Source of the DNA: CAZRHR01 sp964599915
Lineage (GTDB): Bacteria; Bacteroidota; Bacteroidia; CAIKAF01
Reading direction: 5' to 3'
Length of the DNA stretch: 30,113 nucleotides
Assembly (NCBI GenBank): GCA_964599915.1
Contig: CAZRHR010000029.1
Location: 1 to 30,113, forward strand
Shown here one piece after another: positions 17,748-25,600 of this stretch (positions are counted from its first letter, which is position 1; every line of letters begins with the position of its first letter). The notes beneath the pieces were generated by a model. It saw only the letters and a list, made by a program, of their open reading frames with translations. It did no database searches and had not been told where the DNA came from. Both the position numbers and the translations under genes were made by a program.

Positions 17748-18307
17748 TACGTCATGCGCCGGTTATTGGCATGGAAGGAATCTGTTACGGGCAAACGGAG
17801 GTAGAACCCAATCCGGAGGAGGAAAAGGCCTTGGTGGAAAAGTTAAAAATCGCATTTCATGAGCGTCCGGGTGTGGTTTTTTCAAGTCCAAGTCAGCGAT
17901 GCAGTAGAATAGCCGCTGAGCTTTCCTCAAGTTTTCAAACCCATTCGGCCCTGCAGGAAATGCATTTTGGGGATTGGGAAAACAAGCCTTGGGACCACAT
18001 TCCAAGCGAAGAACTTCATAGATGGATGTCCGATTTTGTCAATGTAGCGCCGCCCCATGGAGAGTCATGGAGGCAGATGGTTGCACGCATAGACGCTTGG
18101 ACCAAGGTTCATCTTTTATCTGAAGAAAGGGTTTGGATGATTGCGCATGCCGGGACGTTGCGGGCCTTTTTGCATTTGCTGACCGGATTGGGCCTTGAAC
18201 ATGTGTTTCGGGTGCAAGTGGACCCGGGTTGTAAAATCGAAGGGATTTGGCAAGAGGAACCGTGTGGGCGGAAGTTAACCGCTTTGGCTTCCGGCTTAGG
18301 TTGGTAA
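17732..18307 (+). CDS. cobC: Histidine phosphatase, probable alpha-ribazole phosphatase
   Basis: This 191-residue protein starts with LVLIRHAPV, the RH motif whose His is phosphorylated during catalysis. A second conserved His is in MIAHAGTLRAF. FSSPSQRCSRIA and the Glu in LQEMHFGDWE (the CobC-like E-x-x-F-G-x-W-E segment) complete the site. I chose the ATG at 17732 because it puts the RH motif at the usual distance from the N-terminus; longer in-frame starts lie inside cobS. In this operon the likely substrate is alpha-ribazole 5'-phosphate or adenosylcobalamin 5'-phosphate. Confidence 0.88.
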   Translation: MELVLIRHAPVIGMEGICYGQTEVEPNPEEEKALVEKLKIAFHERPGVVFSSPSQRCSRIAAELSSSFQTHSALQEMHFGDWENKPWDHIPSEELHRWMSDFVNVAPPHGESWRQMVARIDAWTKVHLLSEERVWMIAHAGTLRAFLHLLTGLGLEHVFRVQVDPGCKIEGIWQEEPCGRKLTALASGLGW

Positions 18308-18326
18308 ATCCAAAGGTTAGGGGCCA

Positions 18327-18352
18327 TGGAAAACGACAAAAAAAGTTTTCCA
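18327..18352. terminator. Hairpin between convergent cobC and pyrophosphatase genes
   Basis: TGGAAAAC and GTTTTCCA form an 8-bp perfect stem around a 10-base loop with an A7 run. It lies between two convergent genes. No long T-run follows on the plus strand, although TCTTTTCATTT comes soon after. It is a plausible shared terminator. Confidence 0.5.
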
Positions 18353-18381
18353 ATTACAGTCTTTTCATTTAGCTTTTGGCT

Positions 18382-18939
18382 TTACTCGGTGTGGATTCCT
18401 CCAAACATCCGATGATAATTTTCCACACTTTCTGTAATAATCTCAAACGCCTCCCTTTTTCCCAAAAACGCTTCAATTTTTACCGTTTTCCCCTCCAATT
18501 TGGTGTATTCTTCAAAAAAATGGCGCAATTCAGAGGCCAAATGGTCCGGTAAAGCCTGAATATCCTGAATATCTGAAACACTTGGATCGCCTATCGCCAC
18601 CGCAATGATTTTATCATCCGCTTTTCCTTGGTCTATCATTTGCATCACCCCTATCACATGGGCGGTAACAAGGCACATCGGCACCAAATCGGCCTGCGTA
18701 AGCACCAAAACATCGAGCGGATCGCCATCTTCTCCAAGGGTTTGAGGGATAAATCCATACTGTGCTGGATAATAGACAGAACTATATAAAACCCGGTCTA
18801 GTTTAATCAGCCCCGTGGCCTTATCCATTTCGAATTTTGTCCGCGAACCTCTTGGGATTTCAATGATGCCATGGACCTCTTCGGGTACATGAGGGCCAGG
18901 GGAAACGTGATGCCAAGGATGAGAAACGTGGGATTGCAT
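18382..18939 (-). CDS. ppa: Inorganic pyrophosphatase, family I
   Basis: This soluble enzyme hydrolyses diphosphate to two phosphates and pulls biosynthetic reactions forward. The family I signature EDGDPLDVLV carries the metal-binding Asp residues. IEIPRGSRTKFE, YPAQYGFIPQT, DDKIIAVAI and FFEEYTKLEGKTVK are also family hallmarks. I chose the Met at 18939 (185 residues) because the 25 residues before it in frame are unlike the family and the length then fits the bacterial range. On the minus strand a TACTTTG box lies about 30 bases upstream, close to the -7 consensus, so the gene probably has its own promoter rather than reading from the cco operon 85 bases upstream. Confidence 0.94.
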   Translation of the reverse strand: MQSHVSHPWHHVSPGPHVPEEVHGIIEIPRGSRTKFEMDKATGLIKLDRVLYSSVYYPAQYGFIPQTLGEDGDPLDVLVLTQADLVPMCLVTAHVIGVMQMIDQGKADDKIIAVAIGDPSVSDIQDIQALPDHLASELRHFFEEYTKLEGKTVKIEAFLGKREAFEIITESVENYHRMFGGIHTE

Positions 18940-19024
18940 AAGCTTTGTTTCGGATGAAAAAGGTGTTGCAAAGTACGCGCTTTTCTTCCGTTTAACACCA
19001 TCCCCAAAGACCACGGATAGCTTT

Positions 19025-19642
19025 CTAAGCGCAATGTCCGGTCATGACCTCCGGTGCTTGCAGGGCCAGATAGCCGCGGACTACCAACCAAATGCCGGTG
19101 CCCACCATGACGGCGATGGTCCATTGCTTTCGGTGCGCCAACCACGGCGCCAAAGCCCATTGAAAACCCAACAAAGCGGGTAAAGTCCCCAAACCAAAAA
19201 GTACCATATAGCCTACCGGAGCAGTTGTGCCGCCGGCCGCAAATGCTGCGGCATAACTCAAACCGCAAGGCAAAAGTCCATGCGCTAATCCTGCCAGCAA
19301 CGAACGACTGATCCCGGGAAGTTTCAAAATTTTACCCATGGCCCAACGCCAAGGGGCATAAGAAACCGACCAACGCGGGGTACGCCACTGAAAAAAGGCA
19401 AAAATCAACAAACCGATGCCCAGAAGAATGGATAAAGTAGTTTGCGCCCAACGACCCGGAACCATGAACACAAGCCCCGTGGCAAAGACGCCCAACATGA
19501 TGTACGAAAGCAAGCGCCCCAAATGGTGAACCCAAGTTCCGTAGGCTGACGTTCCCTTGGTGGCCAGTAACAGCGGACCGCACATGCCTGCACAATGCAA
19601 ACTTCCAGCAAATCCGAGTAAAAAACCACTCCACCACATCAC
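19025..19642 (-). CDS. TauE/SafE (DsbD_2-like) membrane protein of the cco cluster
   Basis: This 205-residue protein has about six membrane segments. It begins with GFAGSLHCAGMCGP, the HCxGMCGP motif of the TauE/SafE and DsbD_2-type family, whose two cysteines may handle metal or thiols. A second internal half repeats the pattern with GLAHGLLPCGLSYAA. Family members usually sit at the end of cbb3 operons in Bacteroidota, where a role in copper delivery or oxidase maturation is suspected. Its start overlaps the fixH stop by 4 bp. A sulfite exporter role, as the family name suggests, is less likely here. Confidence 0.85.
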   Translation of the reverse strand: MMWWSGFLLGFAGSLHCAGMCGPLLLATKGTSAYGTWVHHLGRLLSYIMLGVFATGLVFMVPGRWAQTTLSILLGIGLLIFAFFQWRTPRWSVSYAPWRWAMGKILKLPGISRSLLAGLAHGLLPCGLSYAAAFAAGGTTAPVGYMVLFGLGTLPALLGFQWALAPWLAHRKQWTIAVMVGTGIWLVVRGYLALQAPEVMTGHCA

Positions 19643-20091
19643 TCAAACGTTTTAGTTCCCAAGGCTAATGCACATGATTCGCCTGCACTTTTCCATGTCA
19701 AATGCAATTTCCATGCTCCGGATTTAGGCAACGCCAAAGCGGAAACCTCATTGGGAGTGAGGGTATGATGATGGTCCAATGAGGCATCATCCGGCTTGGT
19801 CAAGGCCAATACCACGTCAGAAACAGATTTCCCTTCGGGAAAACGCACCCGTACATGTCCGCCGGAACTGGTATCCACCAAGATGTCAGGACGCTCCGCC
19901 ATAGACATTCCACGTTGCTGTCGATCCATTTCGCCCTGATAGGCGATCTCCTGTTCATAATAATCTGGCGCCACCAAGTCGATATGTACCTGCTTTTGGA
20001 CAATGGTGACCATGGTGGCCATACCACCGATAAAAAAAACAATCACCAGAAAAATACCGGTGCCCCAATTCCAAGTTATTTTGCGTGCCAT
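19639..20091 (-). CDS. fixH: FixH/CcoH-type cbb3 oxidase assembly protein
   Basis: This 150-residue protein has a short N-terminal tail rich in basic residues and Trp, one membrane segment at about residues 12-30, and a periplasmic beta-rich domain. The D-Y-Y-E-Q-E-I-A-Y-Q segment just after the membrane helix is the usual FixH mark. FixH/CcoH helps assemble and stabilise the cbb3 complex. It overlaps the ccoG gene by 16 bp on one side and the SafE-like gene by 4 bp on the other. Confidence 0.9.
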   Translation of the reverse strand: MARKITWNWGTGIFLVIVFFIGGMATMVTIVQKQVHIDLVAPDYYEQEIAYQGEMDRQQRGMSMAERPDILVDTSSGGHVRVRFPEGKSVSDVVLALTKPDDASLDHHHTLTPNEVSALALPKSGAWKLHLTWKSAGESCALALGTKTFE

Positions 20092-21476
20092 GGTCCGTTG
20101 AATGTGGTGTGAATGGTTTCTATGATTTCGTCATTGACTTTAAGTTCAATGCCGGTAGATACATTATGCCCGTCTAAAGCTTGTTTCGGCAAATCCAAAA
20201 ACAAAATCCAGTCGGTTTTTTCTCCTCCGGCAATGAGTTTGGGAGCCGTCACCATGCGAATGCGCCCCTGCGGATGGGTTGGCAACAACTCAAGGTGCAT
20301 CACCTGATTGGTTTTGTTCACTACCTGAAGTTTAAACACATTGGATACCATTCCATCGTCTGTATAGGCATAACGCTGACCCGGAACACGGGTTAATGTG
20401 GCTTCCACATCATTTCGGGTCACCAACAATACGATGAATACAATGGCCAATACGGATAGGATGACCGTGTACCCGATTTTCCGGGCATCCAAACCCGGCT
20501 TTGTCCCGTTTTTAATCCGTTGCTCTGAATCGTAACGAATCAAATTGGGGGGACGATTCAGTTTGGTCATGATGTCGTTACATGCATCAATACAAGCAGT
20601 GCATTGGACACATTCCATTTGTGAGCCATTCCGAATATCAATTCCCGTAGGACAAACAGCCACACATTTAAAGCAATCTACACAGTCGCCTTTTGTCGTT
20701 TCAGCTTGCTTTTTCACTTTTCCCCGTGGCTCCCCACGCACAAAATCGTAGCTCACCATAATGGTGTCGGGGTTCATTAATACGCCTTGTAATCGGCCAT
20801 AAGGACAAATGAAGGTACAGGCATGTTCTCGGACAAAAGCAAAAACGGAGAAAAAAATACCGGTAAACACCATCAGGGCAAGGAAGGCGAAAGGAGATTG
20901 AGCCGGACCGGCCGCCATATACGACCAGGTCTCTTTGACGCCAATCACATAGGCCATCACTGTATGCGCAATCAGGAGAGAAATCAGGATAAACAATCCG
21001 AATTTCACTGTTCTTTTCCTGATTTTCTCTGCATTCCAAGGCTGACTTTTTAAACGTCTTTGTGTGGCAGCATCTCCGTCTACCCAAAACTCAATTTTCC
21101 TGAAGACCATTTCCATAAACAGGGTTTGGGGGCACGCCCAGCCACACCAAACGCGCCCAAAGGCGACGGTAAAAAGAATGATAAAAACGAAAAATGTAAG
21201 CAATGCCAGTATTAGGAAAATGGTATCCTGTGGCCAAAATGTGCTTCCAAATAGGATAAATTTTCTTTGAAGCACATTGAAAAGAAACATGGGCTCACCT
21301 TTCCACTGTAGCCAAGGACCAATGAATAATAAAGACAGTAAAACCACAGACACTACCGCCCGCCTGCGGTGCCACCATCCGGAAGGCGCGATGGGGAAAA
21401 TCCATTTGCGCTTTCCATCTTTGGTCACCGTAGGCAGGTGATCCCGAAACTGATCGGTGTAGTCGGTCAAATTCAT
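20076..21476 (-). CDS. ccoG: Cytochrome c oxidase accessory protein CcoG (FixG/RdxA)
   Basis: This 466-residue membrane protein has about five membrane segments and two 4Fe-4S clusters. The ferredoxin-like motifs are CVDCFKCVAVCP and CVQCTACIDACN at about residues 260-300; GRVWCGWACPQT and CTFICPYGRLQG are further conserved Cys motifs. The C-terminus (after about residue 370) is an Ig-like periplasmic domain. CcoG is a copper(II) reductase that supports CuB insertion into the cbb3 oxidase. It begins inside the ccoP stop codon region (4-bp overlap). Confidence 0.95.
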   Translation of the reverse strand: MNLTDYTDQFRDHLPTVTKDGKRKWIFPIAPSGWWHRRRAVVSVVLLSLLFIGPWLQWKGEPMFLFNVLQRKFILFGSTFWPQDTIFLILALLTFFVFIILFTVAFGRVWCGWACPQTLFMEMVFRKIEFWVDGDAATQRRLKSQPWNAEKIRKRTVKFGLFILISLLIAHTVMAYVIGVKETWSYMAAGPAQSPFAFLALMVFTGIFFSVFAFVREHACTFICPYGRLQGVLMNPDTIMVSYDFVRGEPRGKVKKQAETTKGDCVDCFKCVAVCPTGIDIRNGSQMECVQCTACIDACNDIMTKLNRPPNLIRYDSEQRIKNGTKPGLDARKIGYTVILSVLAIVFIVLLVTRNDVEATLTRVPGQRYAYTDDGMVSNVFKLQVVNKTNQVMHLELLPTHPQGRIRMVTAPKLIAGGEKTDWILFLDLPKQALDGHNVSTGIELKVNDEIIETIHTTFNGPWHAK

Positions 21477-22423
21477 GGATGCAAGGCAGAAACCAACACT
21501 TGGGTTGTATCTACGGGCAGGGTGGTACTATCCGCAGGCGCTCCGGTCCAAAGGGTTCCTTGAGGTGCTTTTCCGTTGGGCGGCGTAGTGCCTACCAATT
21601 CCTTTAAAATGAAACTGGATATGTTACGAATTTCACCGGGCATCAATTGTTCATTCCAAGCAATCATTCCTTTTTCCGGAACTCCATAGGTGATGGTGCG
21701 GAACAAATCTTTGATGCCCCCTCCATGCAACCAATAAGCGTCCGTAAGGTTGGGACCCACCCCACCTTCGCCGGCATTCCCATGGCAAGAAGCGCATTTG
21801 TCGAGATAAATTTTCTTCCCTTCGGCCAAGTCGGCCAAATCTTCTGATATCTCAACCGAATGTTCGTCCATGGCATTGGCCATGGCCATGCGATAGGCCT
21901 TTTTGATAGAATCTCCTTCTGCCATTTCTGCCATGTATTCTTGCTCCTGGCTTGGACCTACCGCGGATACAATAAACCAACTGAAATAAAAGACGGCGAA
22001 AAGGAAGGTTCCACCAAAAAGTAAGCTCAACCATGGCGGCATTCCGTTGCTGAGTTCCCGAATGCCATCATATTCATGGTCTTCCTCCATGATTTGGTTT
22101 TCCGGCGCCGTCATGGGTTTGAGCCCTGTAAAGTATTTATGATAATAGGCTTGCAAATCCATGGGAGGTGGCAAAGGCTCCAGACCTTGCTCCGCCCGAA
22201 TCTGGTTTCGCACGGCATGCATGGTGCGAGAGACCAGACCCAATTGGGCCACCACAAGAAAAACAAGTAAAAGCACCAATAATCCCACCAACCAAATGAG
22301 CAGGTCTGTGGTAGAAAAACCTGTTGGGGTCGCAGGAACAGCGGCTTCTGCCTCCTGGGCATAGAGCCCGGTAGAACCTGCAAATGCAATGATTAAAACC
22401 CAGATTTTTTTCGTTTTCATCAT
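21473..22423 (-). CDS. ccoP: cbb3 oxidase subunit III (CcoP), mono-heme type
   Basis: This 316-residue subunit starts with a signal-like hydrophobic segment (residues 6-22), followed by two further membrane segments near 40-62 and 130-150. A single cytochrome c domain follows with CASCH at about residues 210-214 and GVGPNLTD just after it; the axial Met is likely the one in PEKGMIAW. Proteobacterial CcoP has two heme motifs; only one CxxCH exists here. The C-terminal ~40 residues are a Pro/Thr-rich tail. It passes electrons to the CcoNO core. Two bases separate its start from the ccoQ stop. Confidence 0.93.
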   Translation of the reverse strand: MMKTKKIWVLIIAFAGSTGLYAQEAEAAVPATPTGFSTTDLLIWLVGLLVLLLVFLVVAQLGLVSRTMHAVRNQIRAEQGLEPLPPPMDLQAYYHKYFTGLKPMTAPENQIMEEDHEYDGIRELSNGMPPWLSLLFGGTFLFAVFYFSWFIVSAVGPSQEQEYMAEMAEGDSIKKAYRMAMANAMDEHSVEISEDLADLAEGKKIYLDKCASCHGNAGEGGVGPNLTDAYWLHGGGIKDLFRTITYGVPEKGMIAWNEQLMPGEIRNISSFILKELVGTTPPNGKAPQGTLWTGAPADSTTLPVDTTQVLVSALHP

Positions 22424-22425
22424 CC

Positions 22426-22608
22426 TTAATTTTTTGTCATTTCTGTTTCATCCTGGTCTAAAGGAAGGCGACTCCTTTGATCCATATCCTCCTTTTTTGC
22501 ACGGAGCACCCAAATGCTTAAACCGAGAAAAAAGAGAAAGAAAATTCCTAATGAAATCATCGGCATAATTTCTACGCCGGGAATATGTGAGGCCACTTCT
22601 TTAATCAT
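22426..22608 (-). CDS. ccoQ: cbb3 oxidase small subunit CcoQ
   Basis: This 60-residue protein has one membrane helix (about residues 16-36) followed by a charged cytoplasmic tail, as in FixQ/CcoQ. The helix ends in WVLRAKKEDMD. It overlaps the ccoNO gene by 8 bp. Identification rests on size, topology and place between ccoNO and ccoP; sequence is poorly conserved in this family. Its usual role is to stabilise the complex. Confidence 0.85.
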   Translation of the reverse strand: MIKEVASHIPGVEIMPMISLGIFFLFFLGLSIWVLRAKKEDMDQRSRLPLDQDETEMTKN

Positions 22609-24745
22609 GACGTTGCACTTGTTGAGGATTGGTGGTTTCCTCAGGTTTTACTTTGATATCGGTGCCCAATCTTTGCAGATAGGCAATCATGGCAATGATT
22701 TCACGGTCAGCTGGTACTTCAATTTCATCCGCTTTCAAACGTTCCGTGATGGCTTGCGCCTGGGCATTCAACTCCTCCATGGCGGTGTTTTCATAGCCTT
22801 CAGGATAAGGAACACCCGCTGTTCGCAAGGCGCCAATCCGACTAGATAAATCAGACACGTCTAAGGTATTTTCGGCCAACCAAGGATACGCCGGCATGAT
22901 GCTTCCGGGTGAGATGTCGGCCGGCGCCACCATGTGCGCAAAATGCCAAGCATCACTATACTTTCCGCCGATGCGATGTAAATCCGGTCCGGTACGCTTC
23001 GAGCCCCAAAGGAAAGGATGGTCGTACACAAATTCACCGGCCTTGGAATATTCACCATATCGCTCTGTTTCCGAACGGAAAGGCCGAATCATTTGGCTAT
23101 GACAACCCACACATCCTTCCCGAATATACAGGTCGCGACCCAACAATTCTAAAGCGGTATATGGCTTTACAGATTCAATGGTTGGAATGTTAGATTTAAT
23201 AAGGAAAGCAGGTAAAAACTCTACTACGCCACCAATAAGAATGGCTACAAGGCTGAGCATGGTAAACATGACCGGCTTGCGCTCCCACACGCGGTGCCAG
23301 AACTCTTTCCCATGCGATTGAACTTTGACCAGCGCAGGGGCTTCAGCGGGCTCATCACCCACAAATTTACCTGCCTTTGCCGTTTTCACCACATTGTAAA
23401 TCATGATAAATACGCCAATCAAATACAGACTACCACCGATGGAACGCAACGTATGCATGGGCAGAATTTGCACGGTGGTTTCTAAAAAGTTGGCATACAT
23501 TAAACGGCCACTTTCATCGAACGCTTTCCACATCAACCCTTGGGTCAAAGCAGCCACATACATGGGCAGGGCGTAAAAAATGATGCCTAAGGTTCCCACC
23601 CAGAAATGGGCATTGGCCAGTTTTTTCGAATACAGTTTGGTATTCCACATCCGTGGCACAAGCCAGTAAATCATTCCGAAGGTTAAGAATCCATTCCACC
23701 CAAGTGCGCCCACGTGAACGTGCGCCACAATCCAATCGGTAAAATGCGCAATGGCATTTACATTCTTTAAAGAGAGCAGCGGTCCTTCCAAGGTAGCCAT
23801 ACCATACGCAGTCACCGCCACAACCAAAAATTTCAATACAGGTTCTTCTTTCACTTTATCCCAAGCACCACGCAAAGTCAACAAGCCATTTACCATTCCA
23901 CCCCATGAAGGTGCAATGAGCATGATAGAAAAGACGACACCGAGTGCTTGCGCCCAACCGGGAAGAGAGGTGTATAACAAGTGGTGCGGGCCGGCCCAGA
24001 TATAAATGAAAATGAGCGCCCAAAAGTGAACAATGGATAACTTATAGGAATACACAGGACGTTCCGCCGCCTTCGGCAAAAAGTAATACATCAATCCCAA
24101 GTAGGGCGTGGTGAGGAAAAAGGCCACGGCATTGTGCCCATACCACCATTGCACCAAGGCATCCTGAACCCCTGCATAAAGGGAATAACTTTTCAGGAAA
24201 GAAGCCGGCACTTCAAAAGAATTGACAATATGCAACACGGCGACCGTGACAAAAGAGGCGATGTAAAACCAAATGGCAACATATAGATGTTCCACCCTTC
24301 TTTTGAGCATGGTGCCAATGAGGTTGGCGCCAAATGCAACCCACACCAAGGCAATGGCAATGTCAATGGGCCATTCTAGCTCTGCATATTCTTTCGATGT
24401 GGTGTAACCCAAAGGCAAGGTGATGGCGGCAGAAAGAATAATAAGCTGCCAACCCCAGAAATTCACCTTGCTCAAAAAATCACTCCACATTCTGGCTTTG
24501 AGCAATCGCTGAACCGAATAATATACGCCCATGAAAATGGCATTGCCCACAAAGGCAAAAATCACGGCATTGGTATGCAGTGGTCGAATCCGGCCAAAAC
24601 TGGTGTAAGGCAGGTTAAAGTTTAAATCGGGCAAATACAGCTGAAAAGCAGCTAAAAGCCCTACCAGCATACCCACAACCCCCCAGATGATGGTGGCGAT
24701 GAGAAACTGCCTGACAATCTTGTTGTCGTACGAGAATTGTTCCAT
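22601..24745 (-). CDS. ccoNO: Fused cbb3 oxidase subunits I and II (CcoN-CcoO)
   Basis: This 714-residue protein joins the heme-copper subunit and the membrane-anchored cytochrome c subunit, which are separate in proteobacteria. The CcoN part (to about residue 470) has twelve-helix character with conserved His sites: HTNAV near 57, WWYGHNAVAFF, GPHHLLYTSLP, and HVHVGALGWNGF. The CcoO part starts with a membrane helix near 480-500 and has one heme motif, CVGCHSQMIRPF, near residue 543, with GPDLHRIGGKY and SIMPAYPWL (axial Met) after it. It reduces O2 to water at high affinity and pumps protons. The fusion is common in Bacteroidota. The start shares one base with the ccoS stop (TAATG). Confidence 0.96.
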   Translation of the reverse strand: MEQFSYDNKIVRQFLIATIIWGVVGMLVGLLAAFQLYLPDLNFNLPYTSFGRIRPLHTNAVIFAFVGNAIFMGVYYSVQRLLKARMWSDFLSKVNFWGWQLIILSAAITLPLGYTTSKEYAELEWPIDIAIALVWVAFGANLIGTMLKRRVEHLYVAIWFYIASFVTVAVLHIVNSFEVPASFLKSYSLYAGVQDALVQWWYGHNAVAFFLTTPYLGLMYYFLPKAAERPVYSYKLSIVHFWALIFIYIWAGPHHLLYTSLPGWAQALGVVFSIMLIAPSWGGMVNGLLTLRGAWDKVKEEPVLKFLVVAVTAYGMATLEGPLLSLKNVNAIAHFTDWIVAHVHVGALGWNGFLTFGMIYWLVPRMWNTKLYSKKLANAHFWVGTLGIIFYALPMYVAALTQGLMWKAFDESGRLMYANFLETTVQILPMHTLRSIGGSLYLIGVFIMIYNVVKTAKAGKFVGDEPAEAPALVKVQSHGKEFWHRVWERKPVMFTMLSLVAILIGGVVEFLPAFLIKSNIPTIESVKPYTALELLGRDLYIREGCVGCHSQMIRPFRSETERYGEYSKAGEFVYDHPFLWGSKRTGPDLHRIGGKYSDAWHFAHMVAPADISPGSIMPAYPWLAENTLDVSDLSSRIGALRTAGVPYPEGYENTAMEELNAQAQAITERLKADEIEVPADREIIAMIAYLQRLGTDIKVKPEETTNPQQVQRHD

Positions 24746-24915
24746 TACTTGGCTGTTTTAAAAGATTCTGGTTGTTCCGGATCATCTTGGATGGCCCTGT
24801 GCGCGGGAGTTTCTAAATCGTCGAACTGACCGGCCTGGGCGGAAATGGCAAAGGCTGCCAAAAATCCACCGGCGACCACCAGTCCCAAGAATATTAAGAT
24901 TAACATCACACTCAT
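24745..24915 (-). CDS. ccoS: cbb3 oxidase maturation protein CcoS
   Basis: This 56-residue protein starts at MSVMLILIFLGLVVAGG, a single N-terminal membrane helix, followed by the conserved QFDDLETPAHRAI segment. CcoS is needed to insert heme b and copper into CcoN. A longer frame to 24960 exists but adds a polar, unrelated N-terminus, so I chose 24915. It is the first gene of the seven-gene oxidase unit. Upstream on the minus strand CACCTTTG (24943-24936) is one mismatch from the -7 consensus. Confidence 0.9.
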   Translation of the reverse strand: MSVMLILIFLGLVVAGGFLAAFAISAQAGQFDDLETPAHRAIQDDPEQPESFKTAK

Positions 24916-24974
24916 GGCGCATTTTTTTCTCTTCACAAAGGTGATAGGTGCTGGGTGCAATACCTATGAGGTTC

Positions 24975-24992
24975 ATCAGGTGAAAACCTGAT
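24975..24992. promoter_or_regulatory. Perfect inverted repeat upstream of ccoS
   Basis: ATCAGGT, four bases GAAA, ACCTGAT form a 7-bp perfect stem 60-77 bases before ccoS. It could be an operator for the oxidase operon or a hairpin (GNRA loop if read on the plus strand). It does not match the Fnr consensus TTGAT-N4-ATCAA. Confidence 0.4.
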
Positions 24993-25182
24993 ATCCGTCA
25001 TGTTTCCTGTAATCCTCTTATGAAGTGGAATAACGAGGCAAACCCACTTCCAAAACACCTCAGGTTCTGCTGAAAAAGGAAAAAACGGAAGAGGAATTAT
25101 TTTTAAAGTGCCTGTCTATTTGAATGTTATGAAACAAACAATCATTTTTTCATAAAAATTGAAAGAAAATGGGTCGTACCTC
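24993..25182. other. Intergenic region, no gene seen
   Basis: I see no supported ORF or RNA gene here. The stretch is A/T-rich from about 25080 on. It separates the cco operon from the promoter and structured block to the right. Confidence 0.6.
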
Positions 25183-25214
25183 TTGACATCGGGGGTTGGG
25201 ATGTTGTACATTTG
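25183..25214 (+). promoter_or_regulatory. Plus-strand Bacteroidota promoter before the structured block
   Basis: TTG at 25183-25185 is followed by 21 bases and then TACATTTG at 25207-25214, an exact TAnnTTTG. Transcription would begin near 25218-25221. No convincing protein gene follows. Confidence 0.6.
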
Positions 25215-25217
25215 AAT

Positions 25218-25229
25218 ATCACATGTGAT
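25218..25229. promoter_or_regulatory. 12-bp palindrome at the predicted transcription start
   Basis: ATCACATGTGAT is a perfect palindrome. It begins 4 bases after the -7 element, which is where a repressor operator would cover the start of transcription. The half-site GTGAT resembles Crp/Fnr-family half-sites in inverted order, but the regulator is unknown. Confidence 0.45.
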
Positions 25230-25600
25230 TGTTCATCTCCTTTACCCAAAAAATAGTTCTTGCTTCGTCACGTATTATGGGGTGGCGAAGAACACTTCGG
25301 GTTCCAAAGATGTGAAGTCTGTTGGCGAATGTATGAAACTGACTAAAAGTGAGTTTCTTCCTTCGCTGGGGGTTTCAGAGGAGCCTTTTCGTAGCCATGG
25401 GGCGCGCTTTGTGGCGACGAAAAGGTGGGAATACCGGGACTGAAACGGGGGGCGTTTGGTAGCGCTCCTATTTTTAATGTAGATGCGGATAGAGACAAGG
25501 AAGTTGGAGAAAAGGAAAAACAAAAAAGAAATCCGACCAACGAAAAGGTAAAGGCCGCATCGGAGACTTGAACGGACGGCAACGGCCGTCCCAAGGGATG
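25230..25600 (+). ncRNA. Candidate structured RNA or structured repeat element
   Basis: Downstream of the promoter lies a purine-rich block full of strong stems: 25256-25293 (GTTC plus TTCGTCAC with GTGGCGAAGAAC), GAAACT/AGTTTC at 25335-25357, GTTTCAG (25372-25378) with CTGAAAC (25440-25446) enclosing CCTTTTCG (25384-25391) with CGAAAAGG (25418-25425), and GGACGGC/GCCGTCC at 25574-25591. Short ORFs on both strands overlap it but none has a sensible start or a recognisable product. It does not match RNase P, tmRNA or SRP RNA core motifs I know. The 3' end is not defined by the sequence. Confidence 0.4.

Noticed and set aside
18807..19268. 153-residue minus-strand ORF between ppa and the SafE-like gene
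   Set aside because: It overlaps the 5' part of ppa and the 3' part of the SafE-like gene in another frame, and its composition (many Arg, Gly and His, no family motif) is that of a shadow frame.
25225..25443. 72-residue plus-strand ORF starting with GTG after the strong promoter
   Set aside because: The ATG two bases earlier is followed at once by a stop. The product has no recognisable family, and its codons coincide with perfect RNA-like stems. Overlapping minus-strand ORFs of similar quality exist, so I treat the block as non-coding.
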